A stretch of 39,638 nt of DNA. Source: a virus. Below are positions 12,612 to 21,600 of the stretch, in pieces (within the stretch, counting starts at the first letter, position 1; every line of letters starts with the position of its first letter). The stretch covers positions 1 to 39,638 of IMG/VR virus record IMGVR_UViG_3300046838_000284; one strand, given 5' to 3'. The notes under the pieces are model-generated. The model saw only the letters and a list, made by a program, of their open reading frames with translations. It was not told the origin of the DNA and searched no databases. The position numbers were made by a program, and so were the translations under genes.

Positions 12612-15600
12612 CTAAGACAGTCCTGCGGCTTCTCGGGCGAGAGATTGGCGGGCGATGATCGCGTCGAGGATCATGCTCGGCGCATCGACGGTGATCTCCA
12701 GGGTTTTTGCTTCTTCGTCCCAGGTCGTCCCGGTTATCAACCGTGGTTCGTCGGCGGGGTGGTCCATGATTCCGAGCGTCTCGGAGTTGCGGACTTTCCA
12801 GCCCTGGTGCCAGTGCCCGGCGAAGTCCTGGATGTAGCCACCCGCGATCCTGAACGTCCCGGGTCTCTTTGGCCGGTTGTACTCGGCCAGGTAGGTGCGC
12901 CCGAACTGCAGCGCTTCGCCTTCGATCGTCGGCCACGGCACTTCCACCTCGGTCCAGAGCTCTTCGCCGTGGCGGTTGGCCGGGTTGGCTTCGTTTTCGT
13001 CGCGCAGCTCTTCGTGGTCGGGCGGGTAGAGGACGCGCTGCACCCCGGCGAAGTCGGTGTAGGTGGTGATTACGCCGTTGGCGAAGTTTTCGATCGAGTC
13101 GCCCTGGAAGACGACCGTCACCCCCGGATCGTCGGTGCGAATCTGCCAGTCGTTCTTGGTCAGGTCCGCGGCTTCGAAGTGGAATTCGCGGTTCTCCCAG
13201 ACGTTGGTCTCCCAGAGGACGAGGTTGTTGAGCTGCTGGATGATGTCGTAGGGAAAGGCCGGTGAGTCCTGCCAGGCCGCCTGCTGGACCGGGAAGGTGT
13301 TCTGCTGCCCGGCCCAGACCAGCTTCGGCGCGTAGGTGGCGAGGACGTATTCGATGATGTCGGAGACGTAGAAGCCGATTTCCGGCCAGGTTCCCCGTTC
13401 GGTGAGACCGTGGTTGCCGAGCACCGCGAGATTCACCCAGCGGTGAATCAGGTTGACGTCGCCGGTCGTGGCGCCGAGGTAGGAGGTTTCGATGAAGGCG
13501 TACTTGCGGCCCGCTGCCGTGGCCGTCACCGACTGGTTCAGGGCACTCGCTTTCGCGTCGTGGTCGGTTCCCAGATCATTGACCGTGCCCAGGTCATCGG
13601 TCGAGAGGTATGCCCGGTCTTCCCATTCGACATCTTCGCCATGCCCGTAGAAGTCATAACGAAGCGCGCCGATGGCCTCGCCTCCCCCATAGAACCATTG
13701 CTCGCCGCGCTCGGCATAGGTGGCGATCAACCGCTGAATGGCGAAGGAGATCCCTGAGGCTAAGGTCGTGCCTGCATCCTGAAAGCCGACCGAGGCCGTG
13801 AACTGTTTAGCCGCGACCGAAGCCGCTCGCAGGACAGCCTCCCGTTCCATCGACATTTCCCCCCAGCCCGAGAGCCTGCGGTCGATTATCAGCGGCGCCG
13901 CTTTGCGGTTCTTCAGGTAGCTCATCCAGCCGACCAGCTGGACCTGGATCTGCTCGGAGGGGTCGTTGGTGCGGGGGTCCGATTGCAGCCGTCCCTCGTA
14001 GGCCACCTCGCCGTTCCGCCCGATCGCCCGCCAGGTATCGAGCAGGCCGATGTCAGGGTAGTCGCGGAAGATTTGGCGGTTGAGCAGCAGCGAGCCGATC
14101 CCGAAACCGTCACCCCGCTGGGTCGAGAAGTTCCCGTTGCTCGGCCGGTTCCTTGCTTTGGATGAGTCCGAGGGCAACCGGAAGGTGCCGTTCGGGGTTT
14201 CGACCTCCCAGTCAAGTGCAAGGGGGGGTTTGCGTCGCAGGCCGGGCGGCGCGGGCGGCCAGGCCGGCACCGTGGCAAGGTCGGACAGCAGATTCGCGAC
14301 CGGCCCCCGGAAATAGGGATCGGCTACGGCTTTTGCGTAGGCCGCCGTCGCGGATTCGGAGGTCTCGATCGGCCAGTCGAGCCGCACTCCGGGTTCCTTT
14401 TCGATGTTCCAGTTGAAGTAGGCGGCTGCCCGGATCGCCGGGAAGCTCGCCTTCAAGGTGGCGAAAAGGGAGGTCAGCCATTCGGCCTTCGCGGGCGGTG
14501 CCGGGGCCGCCGTGGTCAGGTACTCCGAGCAGGCGAACTCGCCGAGCAGCATCGGCTTGCTCGGGGCGATTTCGAGGATCCGCTGGTAGGTTGGGCGGAT
14601 CAGCGCGAGCGGGGTGCGCCAGCCGTGCAGCGCTTTCGGGTTTTCGCCGTTGTAGCCGTCGATCCCGGTCCAGTGGACATATTCGTCGCCGGGGTAGAAG
14701 GCTTCGGGATCGAAGGCGCCAAGCAGGATATTCGGGCACCATGCGAAGGTCGCGTTCGGGGCGATCGGATGCACTTTGTTGTAGACGTAGCGCCAGGCTT
14801 CGACGTACTGGGTCGCGTTTTCGGCGAAGCCGAAGCCACTGACCGCGTTCGCCTCCCACCACAGCCGCAGGAAGAAGGGGTGTTTGAAGGCCGCCGCCGC
14901 TTCGGCCCAGGTTTTGATCGCGGCGTCTTCTTTGCCTTCGAGGACTTTTTTGCAGATCCCCGCACCGCCGCCGATCGACTTGTAGGGGATCGCGCCGCGT
15001 TCGTGGCAGCGTTCGCTCTCATCGGTCCCGTTGTCCCAGGTCAGCCAGGTATCGGCGAACTGGACGAGGCTCTGCTTCTTCCCGGCGTGGGCCTCGAAGC
15101 GATCCCAGGTGACGATCCCCGAACCGCTGAGGGGCGCGTCGGCGCGGACCGATTCGCTTTCCAGGATCGCCACATCGCCGTCCATCGTCGCGCCCAGGTA
15201 GCAGCCGATCGAGGGAACGCTCGGCACTTCGGGGTAGCTGGCACCGAAGTAGGAGTTATTCGCCGTGCCGGTGCTGTCGTTGATCCCGACGTCGGCAACG
15301 TAGACCGTCGTCGCCAGGGTGCCGACTTTCCCGGCCTGTAGGAGGGTCGGCGTCGCGACTCCGGTCGTATGCGCTGCGTCGCTCTGTTCGGAGCGAAAGA
15401 CGCTGCCATCGGTGTTGAGGACGCGCCAGGCGATCGTCCCGTTGCCCGCCGCAGGGACCAGCAGTTTGACCTCGACCACATACCAGGTTTCTTCGGCGGC
15501 GACTCCCGATGCACTGCCGATGTTGACCGAGGCTTTCGGGTTCCAGCAAGTGAGCGTCCCGTCGGCGTGAAGCGAGATTTCGGTGATCGTTTCGAAGCCG

Positions 15601-15839
15601 TGGCCGACCCGCAGCAGGGCCAGGTTCGAGGCCGGTTTGGTCGCGTAGCGAACCGCGGCCCGGTGGAAGTAGGTCGTGCCGAGCGCCCCGGTGTAGGCCC
15701 CGCGCAGGTAGCTTTCCCCGGCCCCGGCGCATTTGGCGCAGGCGATGTTCCGTGCGTGGGCGGTGTCTTCGGTGACGGTGCCGGTCAGCCCCACGCTTTG
15801 CAGCGCCCAATCGTCGCAGCGCTCGGTCAGGATTCTCAA
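12612..15839 (-). CDS. Tail-tip protein with embedded GH26-like glycoside hydrolase
   Basis: 1075 residues from a TTG with GAGGAG five to six bases upstream. Three parts are visible. Residues 1-205 are beta-rich and resemble a LamG/concanavalin-type sugar-binding or adhesion module. Residues about 210-510 read as glycoside hydrolase family 26: WDRFEAHAGKKQSLVQFADTW-type entry, FFLRLWWEANAV with candidate acid/base Glu329, and MLLGEFACSEY with candidate nucleophile Glu434, plus YVHWTGIDGYN. Residues 530-1075 look like a siphovirus tail-tip/baseplate protein. GH26 enzymes mainly cut beta-mannans or beta-1,3-xylan/glucan. The likely role is degrading a host capsule or wall polysaccharide during adsorption. 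The whole reads in one frame between tail genes. Confidence 0.8.
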   Translation of the reverse strand: MRILTERCDDWALQSVGLTGTVTEDTAHARNIACAKCAGAGESYLRGAYTGALGTTYFHRAAVRYATKPASNLALLRVGHGFETITEISLHADGTLTCWNPKASVNIGSASGVAAEETWYVVEVKLLVPAAGNGTIAWRVLNTDGSVFRSEQSDAAHTTGVATPTLLQAGKVGTLATTVYVADVGINDSTGTANNSYFGASYPEVPSVPSIGCYLGATMDGDVAILESESVRADAPLSGSGIVTWDRFEAHAGKKQSLVQFADTWLTWDNGTDESERCHERGAIPYKSIGGGAGICKKVLEGKEDAAIKTWAEAAAAFKHPFFLRLWWEANAVSGFGFAENATQYVEAWRYVYNKVHPIAPNATFAWCPNILLGAFDPEAFYPGDEYVHWTGIDGYNGENPKALHGWRTPLALIRPTYQRILEIAPSKPMLLGEFACSEYLTTAAPAPPAKAEWLTSLFATLKASFPAIRAAAYFNWNIEKEPGVRLDWPIETSESATAAYAKAVADPYFRGPVANLLSDLATVPAWPPAPPGLRRKPPLALDWEVETPNGTFRLPSDSSKARNRPSNGNFSTQRGDGFGIGSLLLNRQIFRDYPDIGLLDTWRAIGRNGEVAYEGRLQSDPRTNDPSEQIQVQLVGWMSYLKNRKAAPLIIDRRLSGWGEMSMEREAVLRAASVAAKQFTASVGFQDAGTTLASGISFAIQRLIATYAERGEQWFYGGGEAIGALRYDFYGHGEDVEWEDRAYLSTDDLGTVNDLGTDHDAKASALNQSVTATAAGRKYAFIETSYLGATTGDVNLIHRWVNLAVLGNHGLTERGTWPEIGFYVSDIIEYVLATYAPKLVWAGQQNTFPVQQAAWQDSPAFPYDIIQQLNNLVLWETNVWENREFHFEAADLTKNDWQIRTDDPGVTVVFQGDSIENFANGVITTYTDFAGVQRVLYPPDHEELRDENEANPANRHGEELWTEVEVPWPTIEGEALQFGRTYLAEYNRPKRPGTFRIAGGYIQDFAGHWHQGWKVRNSETLGIMDHPADEPRLITGTTWDEEAKTLEITVDAPSMILDAIIARQSLAREAAGLS

Positions 15840-15978
15840 TGGATCTCCTCAAGGGGACGACAGAATCGGGTAGGACATTCGGCAGCGACGGCGAGGAAGC
15901 GCTAGGGTGGCCTTGACCACGTAAACGGGGCCGCGACGCTCGAACGCCCGGCCCCCGGCCATCGAAAGGTTCGTTCCG

Positions 15979-16296
15979 ATGACAGGCAGAATCCTAGCGG
16001 CAGTCGTCCTCATTTTTGCGGCATTCTTAGTCGCCGGTTGCGGCGGAGGCGGTGAAGCCAAAACCGCCTGCGAAAGGTCCAACTATGGTCCGAGCAAGGG
16101 CTGCAGGAAAGAAACGCTCAGGCTCGAAAAGGAAAACGAAGCGGCGTTGAACGGCGGGGCGGCGGCGCCATCCGAACCCAGCCAGCAGGAATACGAAGAA
16201 GTCGAAGAAGGCTACGAAAGCGCTGCCGCCGAAGAGCAGCGCGAACGAGAAGAAAACCCCAGCGGAGAAAGCAAATGGGAAGAACTCGCGCATTAG
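15979..16296 (+). CDS. Plus-strand lipoprotein, 105 aa
   Basis: ATG with AAAGG eight bases upstream. Residues 1-20 are a signal peptide ending in lipobox LVAG before Cys21, so the mature protein is lipid-anchored at the outer face of the membrane. The rest is charged and Glu-rich with four Gly after the Cys and two further Cys pairs around 31-42. No enzyme motif. It lies between two minus-strand tail genes and is read the other way, which is how lysogenic-conversion (moron) genes are often placed. It could act in superinfection exclusion, but that is a guess. Confidence 0.7.
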   Translation: MTGRILAAVVLIFAAFLVAGCGGGGEAKTACERSNYGPSKGCRKETLRLEKENEAALNGGAAAPSEPSQQEYEEVEEGYESAAAEEQREREENPSGESKWEELAH

Positions 16297-16601
16297 CACT
16301 GATCGCGGCAGCGCTGCTGGTGTTGGGGGCGTCGGGGGCGCAGGCTTCGCCGCTTCTCACTGGTCCTGACGCCCGAGTGGCTCTAGTGGATTGGTCGCTC
16401 GCGCATGGGATGGAACGGGCGGAACTGCGGCGGTGCTGGCGGCTCTCGCGGAACCGCGTGCGCTGTGTGCTGGCTGAGTGGGGAGCTTGGGGGAGTGAAG
16501 GATTGCGGGCCGAAGGGACACCATCGAAGTACGAAGCCCGTCGCACCTCGCAGCGAGTCGTAATAACCTGGATCGACCTTGCGTTTGGATCGCTGCCCTA
16601 G
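16275..16601 (+). CDS. Plus-strand secreted protein, 108 aa
   Basis: Starts at ATG 16275 inside the end of the lipoprotein gene, with GGAGAAAG upstream. Residues 1-24 form a signal peptide (ALALIAAALLVLGASGAQA) with a likely cut before Ser25. The mature part is small and basic, with one Cys pair near 58 and 68 (RCWRLSRNRVRCV), which could form a disulphide. Not recognised as any enzyme or toxin. The pair is probably a co-transcribed cassette. Confidence 0.65.
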   Translation: MGRTRALALIAAALLVLGASGAQASPLLTGPDARVALVDWSLAHGMERAELRRCWRLSRNRVRCVLAEWGAWGSEGLRAEGTPSKYEARRTSQRVVITWIDLAFGSLP

Positions 16602-16610
16602 CGCGGCAGC

Positions 16611-18644
16611 TCACCGCGGCACCAAGAATCGTTCCTTTACCAGCACTTCGGTTTTGTGTTTGTCGGTGACGTTAGGCGAGGCCTCAGCCTCGGCGTCGTT
16701 CCGCCGCATCGAGATCACGATCCGGTTATAGAGCCCGTCTTTGCCTCCCGGGGGTAGGTAGAGGTTGGCGCCGCGGAACTCGGAGGCTGTCCCTTCGTAG
16801 GCGCCCGTGGAGTCCTGGCGGGTGAAGCCCTCGCTGGTGGCGCGGCAGGTGCGGGTCGAGTAGCAGACCCGGCCCGCAGCATCCCCGGTGAGCAGGCTGA
16901 AGCTGTCGTAATTGCGGGTGCAGGCTGAGGCGAGCAACCAGGCATCGTAGAAGCCGCCCTTCCCTTTGGCGAGTGTCCCCCCGGTTGCCAACACCGAGTC
17001 TTGGCCTTCAAGCATCGGACTGGGCTCGGCACTCCCGCTGAGATACATCGATGCCTGCCAAGTCCCGTTGGCATCTACGGTAAGCGACACCACCATTTTT
17101 TCTTCCTGCACTCCAACCCCGCCGGCGAGGAAGAAGTCATCGAGCACGGTGGTGGTTCCGGCCACCCGCTTAGCTACGGCAAGTTTGGAACGTACTGTTT
17201 CGGAGTTATGAAAGTACGCCATCAGCCAGTTTTCGGGGTTGGTGTACCGAAGGAAAACCCCTCGCCTGAATTCGGTAGCCGATGAAAACGCGACGGTCGG
17301 CGACCAAACAACGACGCTCACCTTCGAGGTCGTCGGTTCTTCGGTGCCAGCGATCGCATAGCAGCCAGCAACGGCACTGGCATCGCTGACTTCCACCCGT
17401 TGCACCAGGTCTTCCGCCGCAATCACCTTGAACCCCGCCGCTCCGGTTTTGGTCGCCTCGGCCCAGTTCCCACCGAGCGGCAGGGCCTTAGGCGCATCGA
17501 GGTTGCCTTCGGTCTGCAGGAAAGTGTCGTAGGCGAGCAGCTTGGTCGGAGCGCTACTCGCCAGCCCCCGCGCCTTGCCGTAGCCCTTGGTGGTCGGGAC
17601 CAGCTCGAGGTAGTTCAAGTCGAGTTCGAGCGGCTCGCCTGCGGTCTTCACTTCGACCCTGATTTCCGAGTGCTGTTCTCCGGTACTCGCTTCATCGAAG
17701 GTGACCTCGCCGAAGTCGATGTCGGAGAAGTCGCCGACGATCGGCGGCGCCTTGCCTTCCAGGGCGACCAGCGGCCCATCGCCGTTGCGGTAGGAGATCC
17801 GGTAGCGGGCATCTTCTGAGGCGGCATAGACATGCCCGAAGATGCGGAAGGAACCGACGTGTTTGATCGCCCCGGTCCCGCACATCGTCGTCCACTGCGA
17901 GACTGCCGTGGCCCGTTTGACTTTTTCTTCGGAGTAGGCCCCGGTCCGCGTTTTGGCTTCGCCCGAGAAGCCGGTCGTGACAAGGCTTCCGGCGGTAACC
18001 AGGGTCGGCGGGTTTCCCGTTTCTGAGGCGACGAGATCCTGCCCGTAGCGGAAGTAGCGGCGGTCCTGGGTGGCTTTGTCGGTGACGATCAGCTTCACCA
18101 GCGCGGGAAAGTCCCCACCGGGTTTGAGGTAGAGCACCTGCTGCGGTGCGGCTCCCGATTCGACTGCGGCCAGCAGCGTTCGCTCTTCGGTCTCCCCCGC
18201 TGCCGTGCAGGTCAGTTTGATTTTCTGCACCGGGGAGTTCAGGAAGTAACCGGCGGTGTCTCCTGAGACCACGGTCGGCATTTCGGGCATCTCGCCCAGC
18301 AGCACTGACCATGTGTAGGTGGTCGACGTCCCCGCCGGGGTCCATTCCAGCGGCGCCCCACCTTCGGTTCGAGTGCAGGAATGCAGGGCATCGAGGAATT
18401 CGCCCACCTTCGCCCGAGCGCTTTCCGCGTCTTCCTGCCGCTCGACACGCAGCATGAATTCGAAGTAGGCCGAGGTGTATTTCGGCTCATCGACCAGGGC
18501 GTCCTCATCGGCTGCCGCATTGCTCGCCCAGAGCGGCTTCGCGGCGGCGGGGGTGAAGGTGAAGCTGTCGCCTTCGATGCCGAAGTTCGTGCCGTCATTG
18601 AGATCGAGGCCATTGAGGACGAGGCCCTCCAGAACGGAGGTCAT
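16611..18644 (-). CDS. Tail-tip (distal-tail-like) protein with C-terminal lectin-like module
   Basis: 677 residues, directly downstream of the tape measure gene (start and stop share the same base region). The N-terminal 220 residues (GLVLNGLDLNDGTNFGIEGD, then strands) fit a distal tail/Dit-like tail protein. The C-terminal 300 residues (about 370-650) have the Gly/Trp/Thr-rich beta pattern of LamG/concanavalin-like modules. Expected to attach to the tail end and contact the host surface. Exact family not certain. Confidence 0.7.
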   Translation of the reverse strand: MTSVLEGLVLNGLDLNDGTNFGIEGDSFTFTPAAAKPLWASNAAADEDALVDEPKYTSAYFEFMLRVERQEDAESARAKVGEFLDALHSCTRTEGGAPLEWTPAGTSTTYTWSVLLGEMPEMPTVVSGDTAGYFLNSPVQKIKLTCTAAGETEERTLLAAVESGAAPQQVLYLKPGGDFPALVKLIVTDKATQDRRYFRYGQDLVASETGNPPTLVTAGSLVTTGFSGEAKTRTGAYSEEKVKRATAVSQWTTMCGTGAIKHVGSFRIFGHVYAASEDARYRISYRNGDGPLVALEGKAPPIVGDFSDIDFGEVTFDEASTGEQHSEIRVEVKTAGEPLELDLNYLELVPTTKGYGKARGLASSAPTKLLAYDTFLQTEGNLDAPKALPLGGNWAEATKTGAAGFKVIAAEDLVQRVEVSDASAVAGCYAIAGTEEPTTSKVSVVVWSPTVAFSSATEFRRGVFLRYTNPENWLMAYFHNSETVRSKLAVAKRVAGTTTVLDDFFLAGGVGVQEEKMVVSLTVDANGTWQASMYLSGSAEPSPMLEGQDSVLATGGTLAKGKGGFYDAWLLASACTRNYDSFSLLTGDAAGRVCYSTRTCRATSEGFTRQDSTGAYEGTASEFRGANLYLPPGGKDGLYNRIVISMRRNDAEAEASPNVTDKHKTEVLVKERFLVPR

Positions 18645-21600
18645 CAGAGCGTCCCCACCGAGCCGTTGCCCGCCAAGGCCGAGCGGTGAATCGTTTTGGC
18701 CCCGAGCTGCCCAGCAATGAGATCGGCGAGCGCTCGTTTCGCCGTGACCAGCCCGACCGCCATCTCCGATTCACCGATCTTGTTGCTCTGTTCGATCGCT
18801 TCCGTGAGGGCCTTGATTGCCTGGGTCTGTTCTTCGGCTGCCGCTTTCTGTTCTTCGATTGCTTTTTTGGTTTCTTCTTCTTCGGCTTCCTGCAACCCCT
18901 GCAGGCTGCCTTCGGTGCCCCAGAGTTCGCCCGCCAGTTCTTCTCGTTTGGCGAGGATTTTGTTGCGAGCTTTTTCGGTGAGCCCACCTTTGCGCAGTTT
19001 CGCATTGAGGCTGGCGATCCGTTGCGCCAGTTGGGCTTTGTGGCCGGTGAACAGTTCGCGCTGGAAGGCTCGCGCCGCTTTGTCGTCTACCGTGCCTTCG
19101 GTGCCAGCGGCGACTTCCGCAGCCCGTTCGGCGATCGCAACTTTTCCTTCGTAACTGAGTCCGGGTGCCGAGAGCGCGGCCTGGATCGCGCCGGGAAGTC
19201 CCGCGGCCGAGGGGAGCAGCGCCGAAGGGGCGAGGCCTCCAACCGTCAGCGCTTTGTTGTTGGCGATCTGAGCGGCGATCGTGGCCTTGGCGATCCCGAT
19301 GTGGGGGGTGAATTTGCTGTGTTTGCTGCCCCCGCTCCTCGCCCCGGCAGTACCTATCCCGCTTTTCGCTCCGGCAAGACTCGCGCCGAGATCCAGCGCG
19401 GTCCCATAGGAGTCGGTCGGGAAGGCGGCGGGGTTTATCCCCATCTTGCGGGCGCCAGCTCCGGTCACGTCGATCACGCGGCCGGTCCAGGGCGCAGGCC
19501 CGATGTCAGTCTGCTTCAACAGCGCCGAGTGCGTACCGATCTTGACCTTGAACCAATCCCCAAGCGTGCTCTGGTTGTAGATGGCAATCCCCGGCAGTGA
19601 GGACGAGACACCCGAAGCCGTCGTCCCTGCACCCTCACCCGGTGGGCCGAAGGTCGAAACCTTGCCGCTGACTAGGCCCCCCTTGGCGAACCGGCCCAGA
19701 ATGCCGCCGAAGCGGTAACCCAGAGCGCTCTTCATCGCCGCTCCGGACCCCATCGGACCGGGGGGATAGAAACCGATCTCGAGGTGCGGGCCGGTGGAGA
19801 TGCCGACGATGCCTGACCCGACTTCACCGATCTGCTGACCGGCGCGGAAATGCGTCCCCACCGGGAGAAGATGTCCCGGCCCGGCGTGGCCGTAGTAGGC
19901 CTTTACGCCGCCGCCGAGGCCGATGATCGGCGCACTGGGACCGAAGCCCGAGATGCCGTGGCCGAGCATGGTGCCAGAGCCCAGCGCCAACAGCGGGGTG
20001 CCGCCAGGAGCAGCGAGGTCCCAGCCCTGGTCCACCGCACCGGGGACCCAGCTACCGGCCGGGAGCGGGAAGGTGAACCTGCCGTGGCGGAAGGCTGCGC
20101 CGGAGACGCCGCCAGGAGCCTTCTGGCTGCCGATCAGGTGCTTGACTCCTTCCAGCACCCGCGTCAGCGCGGTGCCCCCGATCTTCCCCGCCAACCCTGC
20201 GCCGCTTCCCGAGAGACTCGCGGCACCGCCCTTGACGAAGCCAGGGATGCCGAGCCAGCGCCCGGCCTCCATCCAGTGCCCGATGTTCTTCCTCCGATAG
20301 GCGGGGTTGGAGGCAATCACCATCTCAGGATGTGCGGGGGCCTCCTCGCCGACCATGACCATCGGACGGGTGACCGAGCCACCACGGGCGCGGTGCCCGG
20401 CGTGTTTTGCGCCTTCTTCCTTCGCTTGCCCCTGCGGGGTGAACTTCGGGCCGAATTCCCCGGCCTGAAAGCGGACCAGCGCCTTGAACTGGGCGATGTT
20501 CCGCAGTCCGAGCAATTTCAGCATCTGGGAGGTGTTGGTGCCAATGCTTTCCAGCGCCCCGCCGACCCCGTGGGCAGCTTCCTGGAAGGCTTTGGCGATC
20601 GGTCCCGTGGCGCCTTTCTGCACCCCTTCGCGGAGCTGCTGGTTGGTGGCTCCGAAGCGGTTCAGCAGGTGTTCGGTGAGCTTCTGCACCTGAGCTTCAA
20701 TCTTGGGGTGTCCGTCGGCCCAGGCCTTCATCATCCCCAGCGTTGCGTTGATGCTCTGTTCGCGCACGCCCTTGGTGAGGCCCGCGAATTTGACGATCAG
20801 CTTGGAGATTCCTGCATCGGTGATCCCGCCGGCCCGCTTCCAGACCCCCTCCATCCCCTGGGCGACCAGATCACCCATCCGCTTCATCTGCGCCCGCAGC
20901 GGCGCGAGGGTGGAGCTTGAAGCTCCGCTTTCGAGCCCGATCTTCATCATGTGCTGGATCTGACCGGAGAGCTCGGGGAATTTCCCGAGGCGCTTGGCCT
21001 TCAGGGCGAGGTCGATTTCAGGTCCGACCTTGGAGCCGAAGTGCTTGGCGAACTTTTCCGCGGCGCTTTCACCCGATTCACCGAATAGCGCGCTGATCTC
21101 CCCGCCGATGTCGGGGTTGAGTTTCTGCTGGAGTTCCTTCAGGAACCCGGAGTGCTTTTCGCCGAGTTTCTGGGCGACGATCGCCGCTGCGGTGACGCCA
21201 ACCGGGGGGATAAGAGCCGAGGCCCCGACCCCCGCCACAGCACCACCCGCCTCGGCGCCGCCCGTGGCGGCTCCCGCCGCTCCGAGGCCTCCGAGTGCAG
21301 TTGCCGCCGTACCGGCCATCTTGATGATCGTCCCCAGCGCGCCGATGATCGGCCCGAAGGCGATGGCCGCGATGCCGAGTTTGATGATCCAGCTCTGGGT
21401 CCATTTCGGCAGCTTGTTGAAGGCGCCGATGACTGAGCGGATGCCAGCGCCGATTTCGGTAAGCAGCGGGATCACGACCGGCAGCAGTTTTTCCCCGAGT
21501 TCGATCATCACCGCTTTGAGCTGGGCGAGATCGGCATGCATTTTGAAGGCGGGGGTTTCCTGCGTTTCTTTCCATTTCTTGCCGAAGTCGCCGGTCGATT

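Noticed and set aside
11847-13265. Open frame of 472 codons on the plus strand
   Set aside because: Antisense to the lysis cluster and the tail-tip gene; no motifs.
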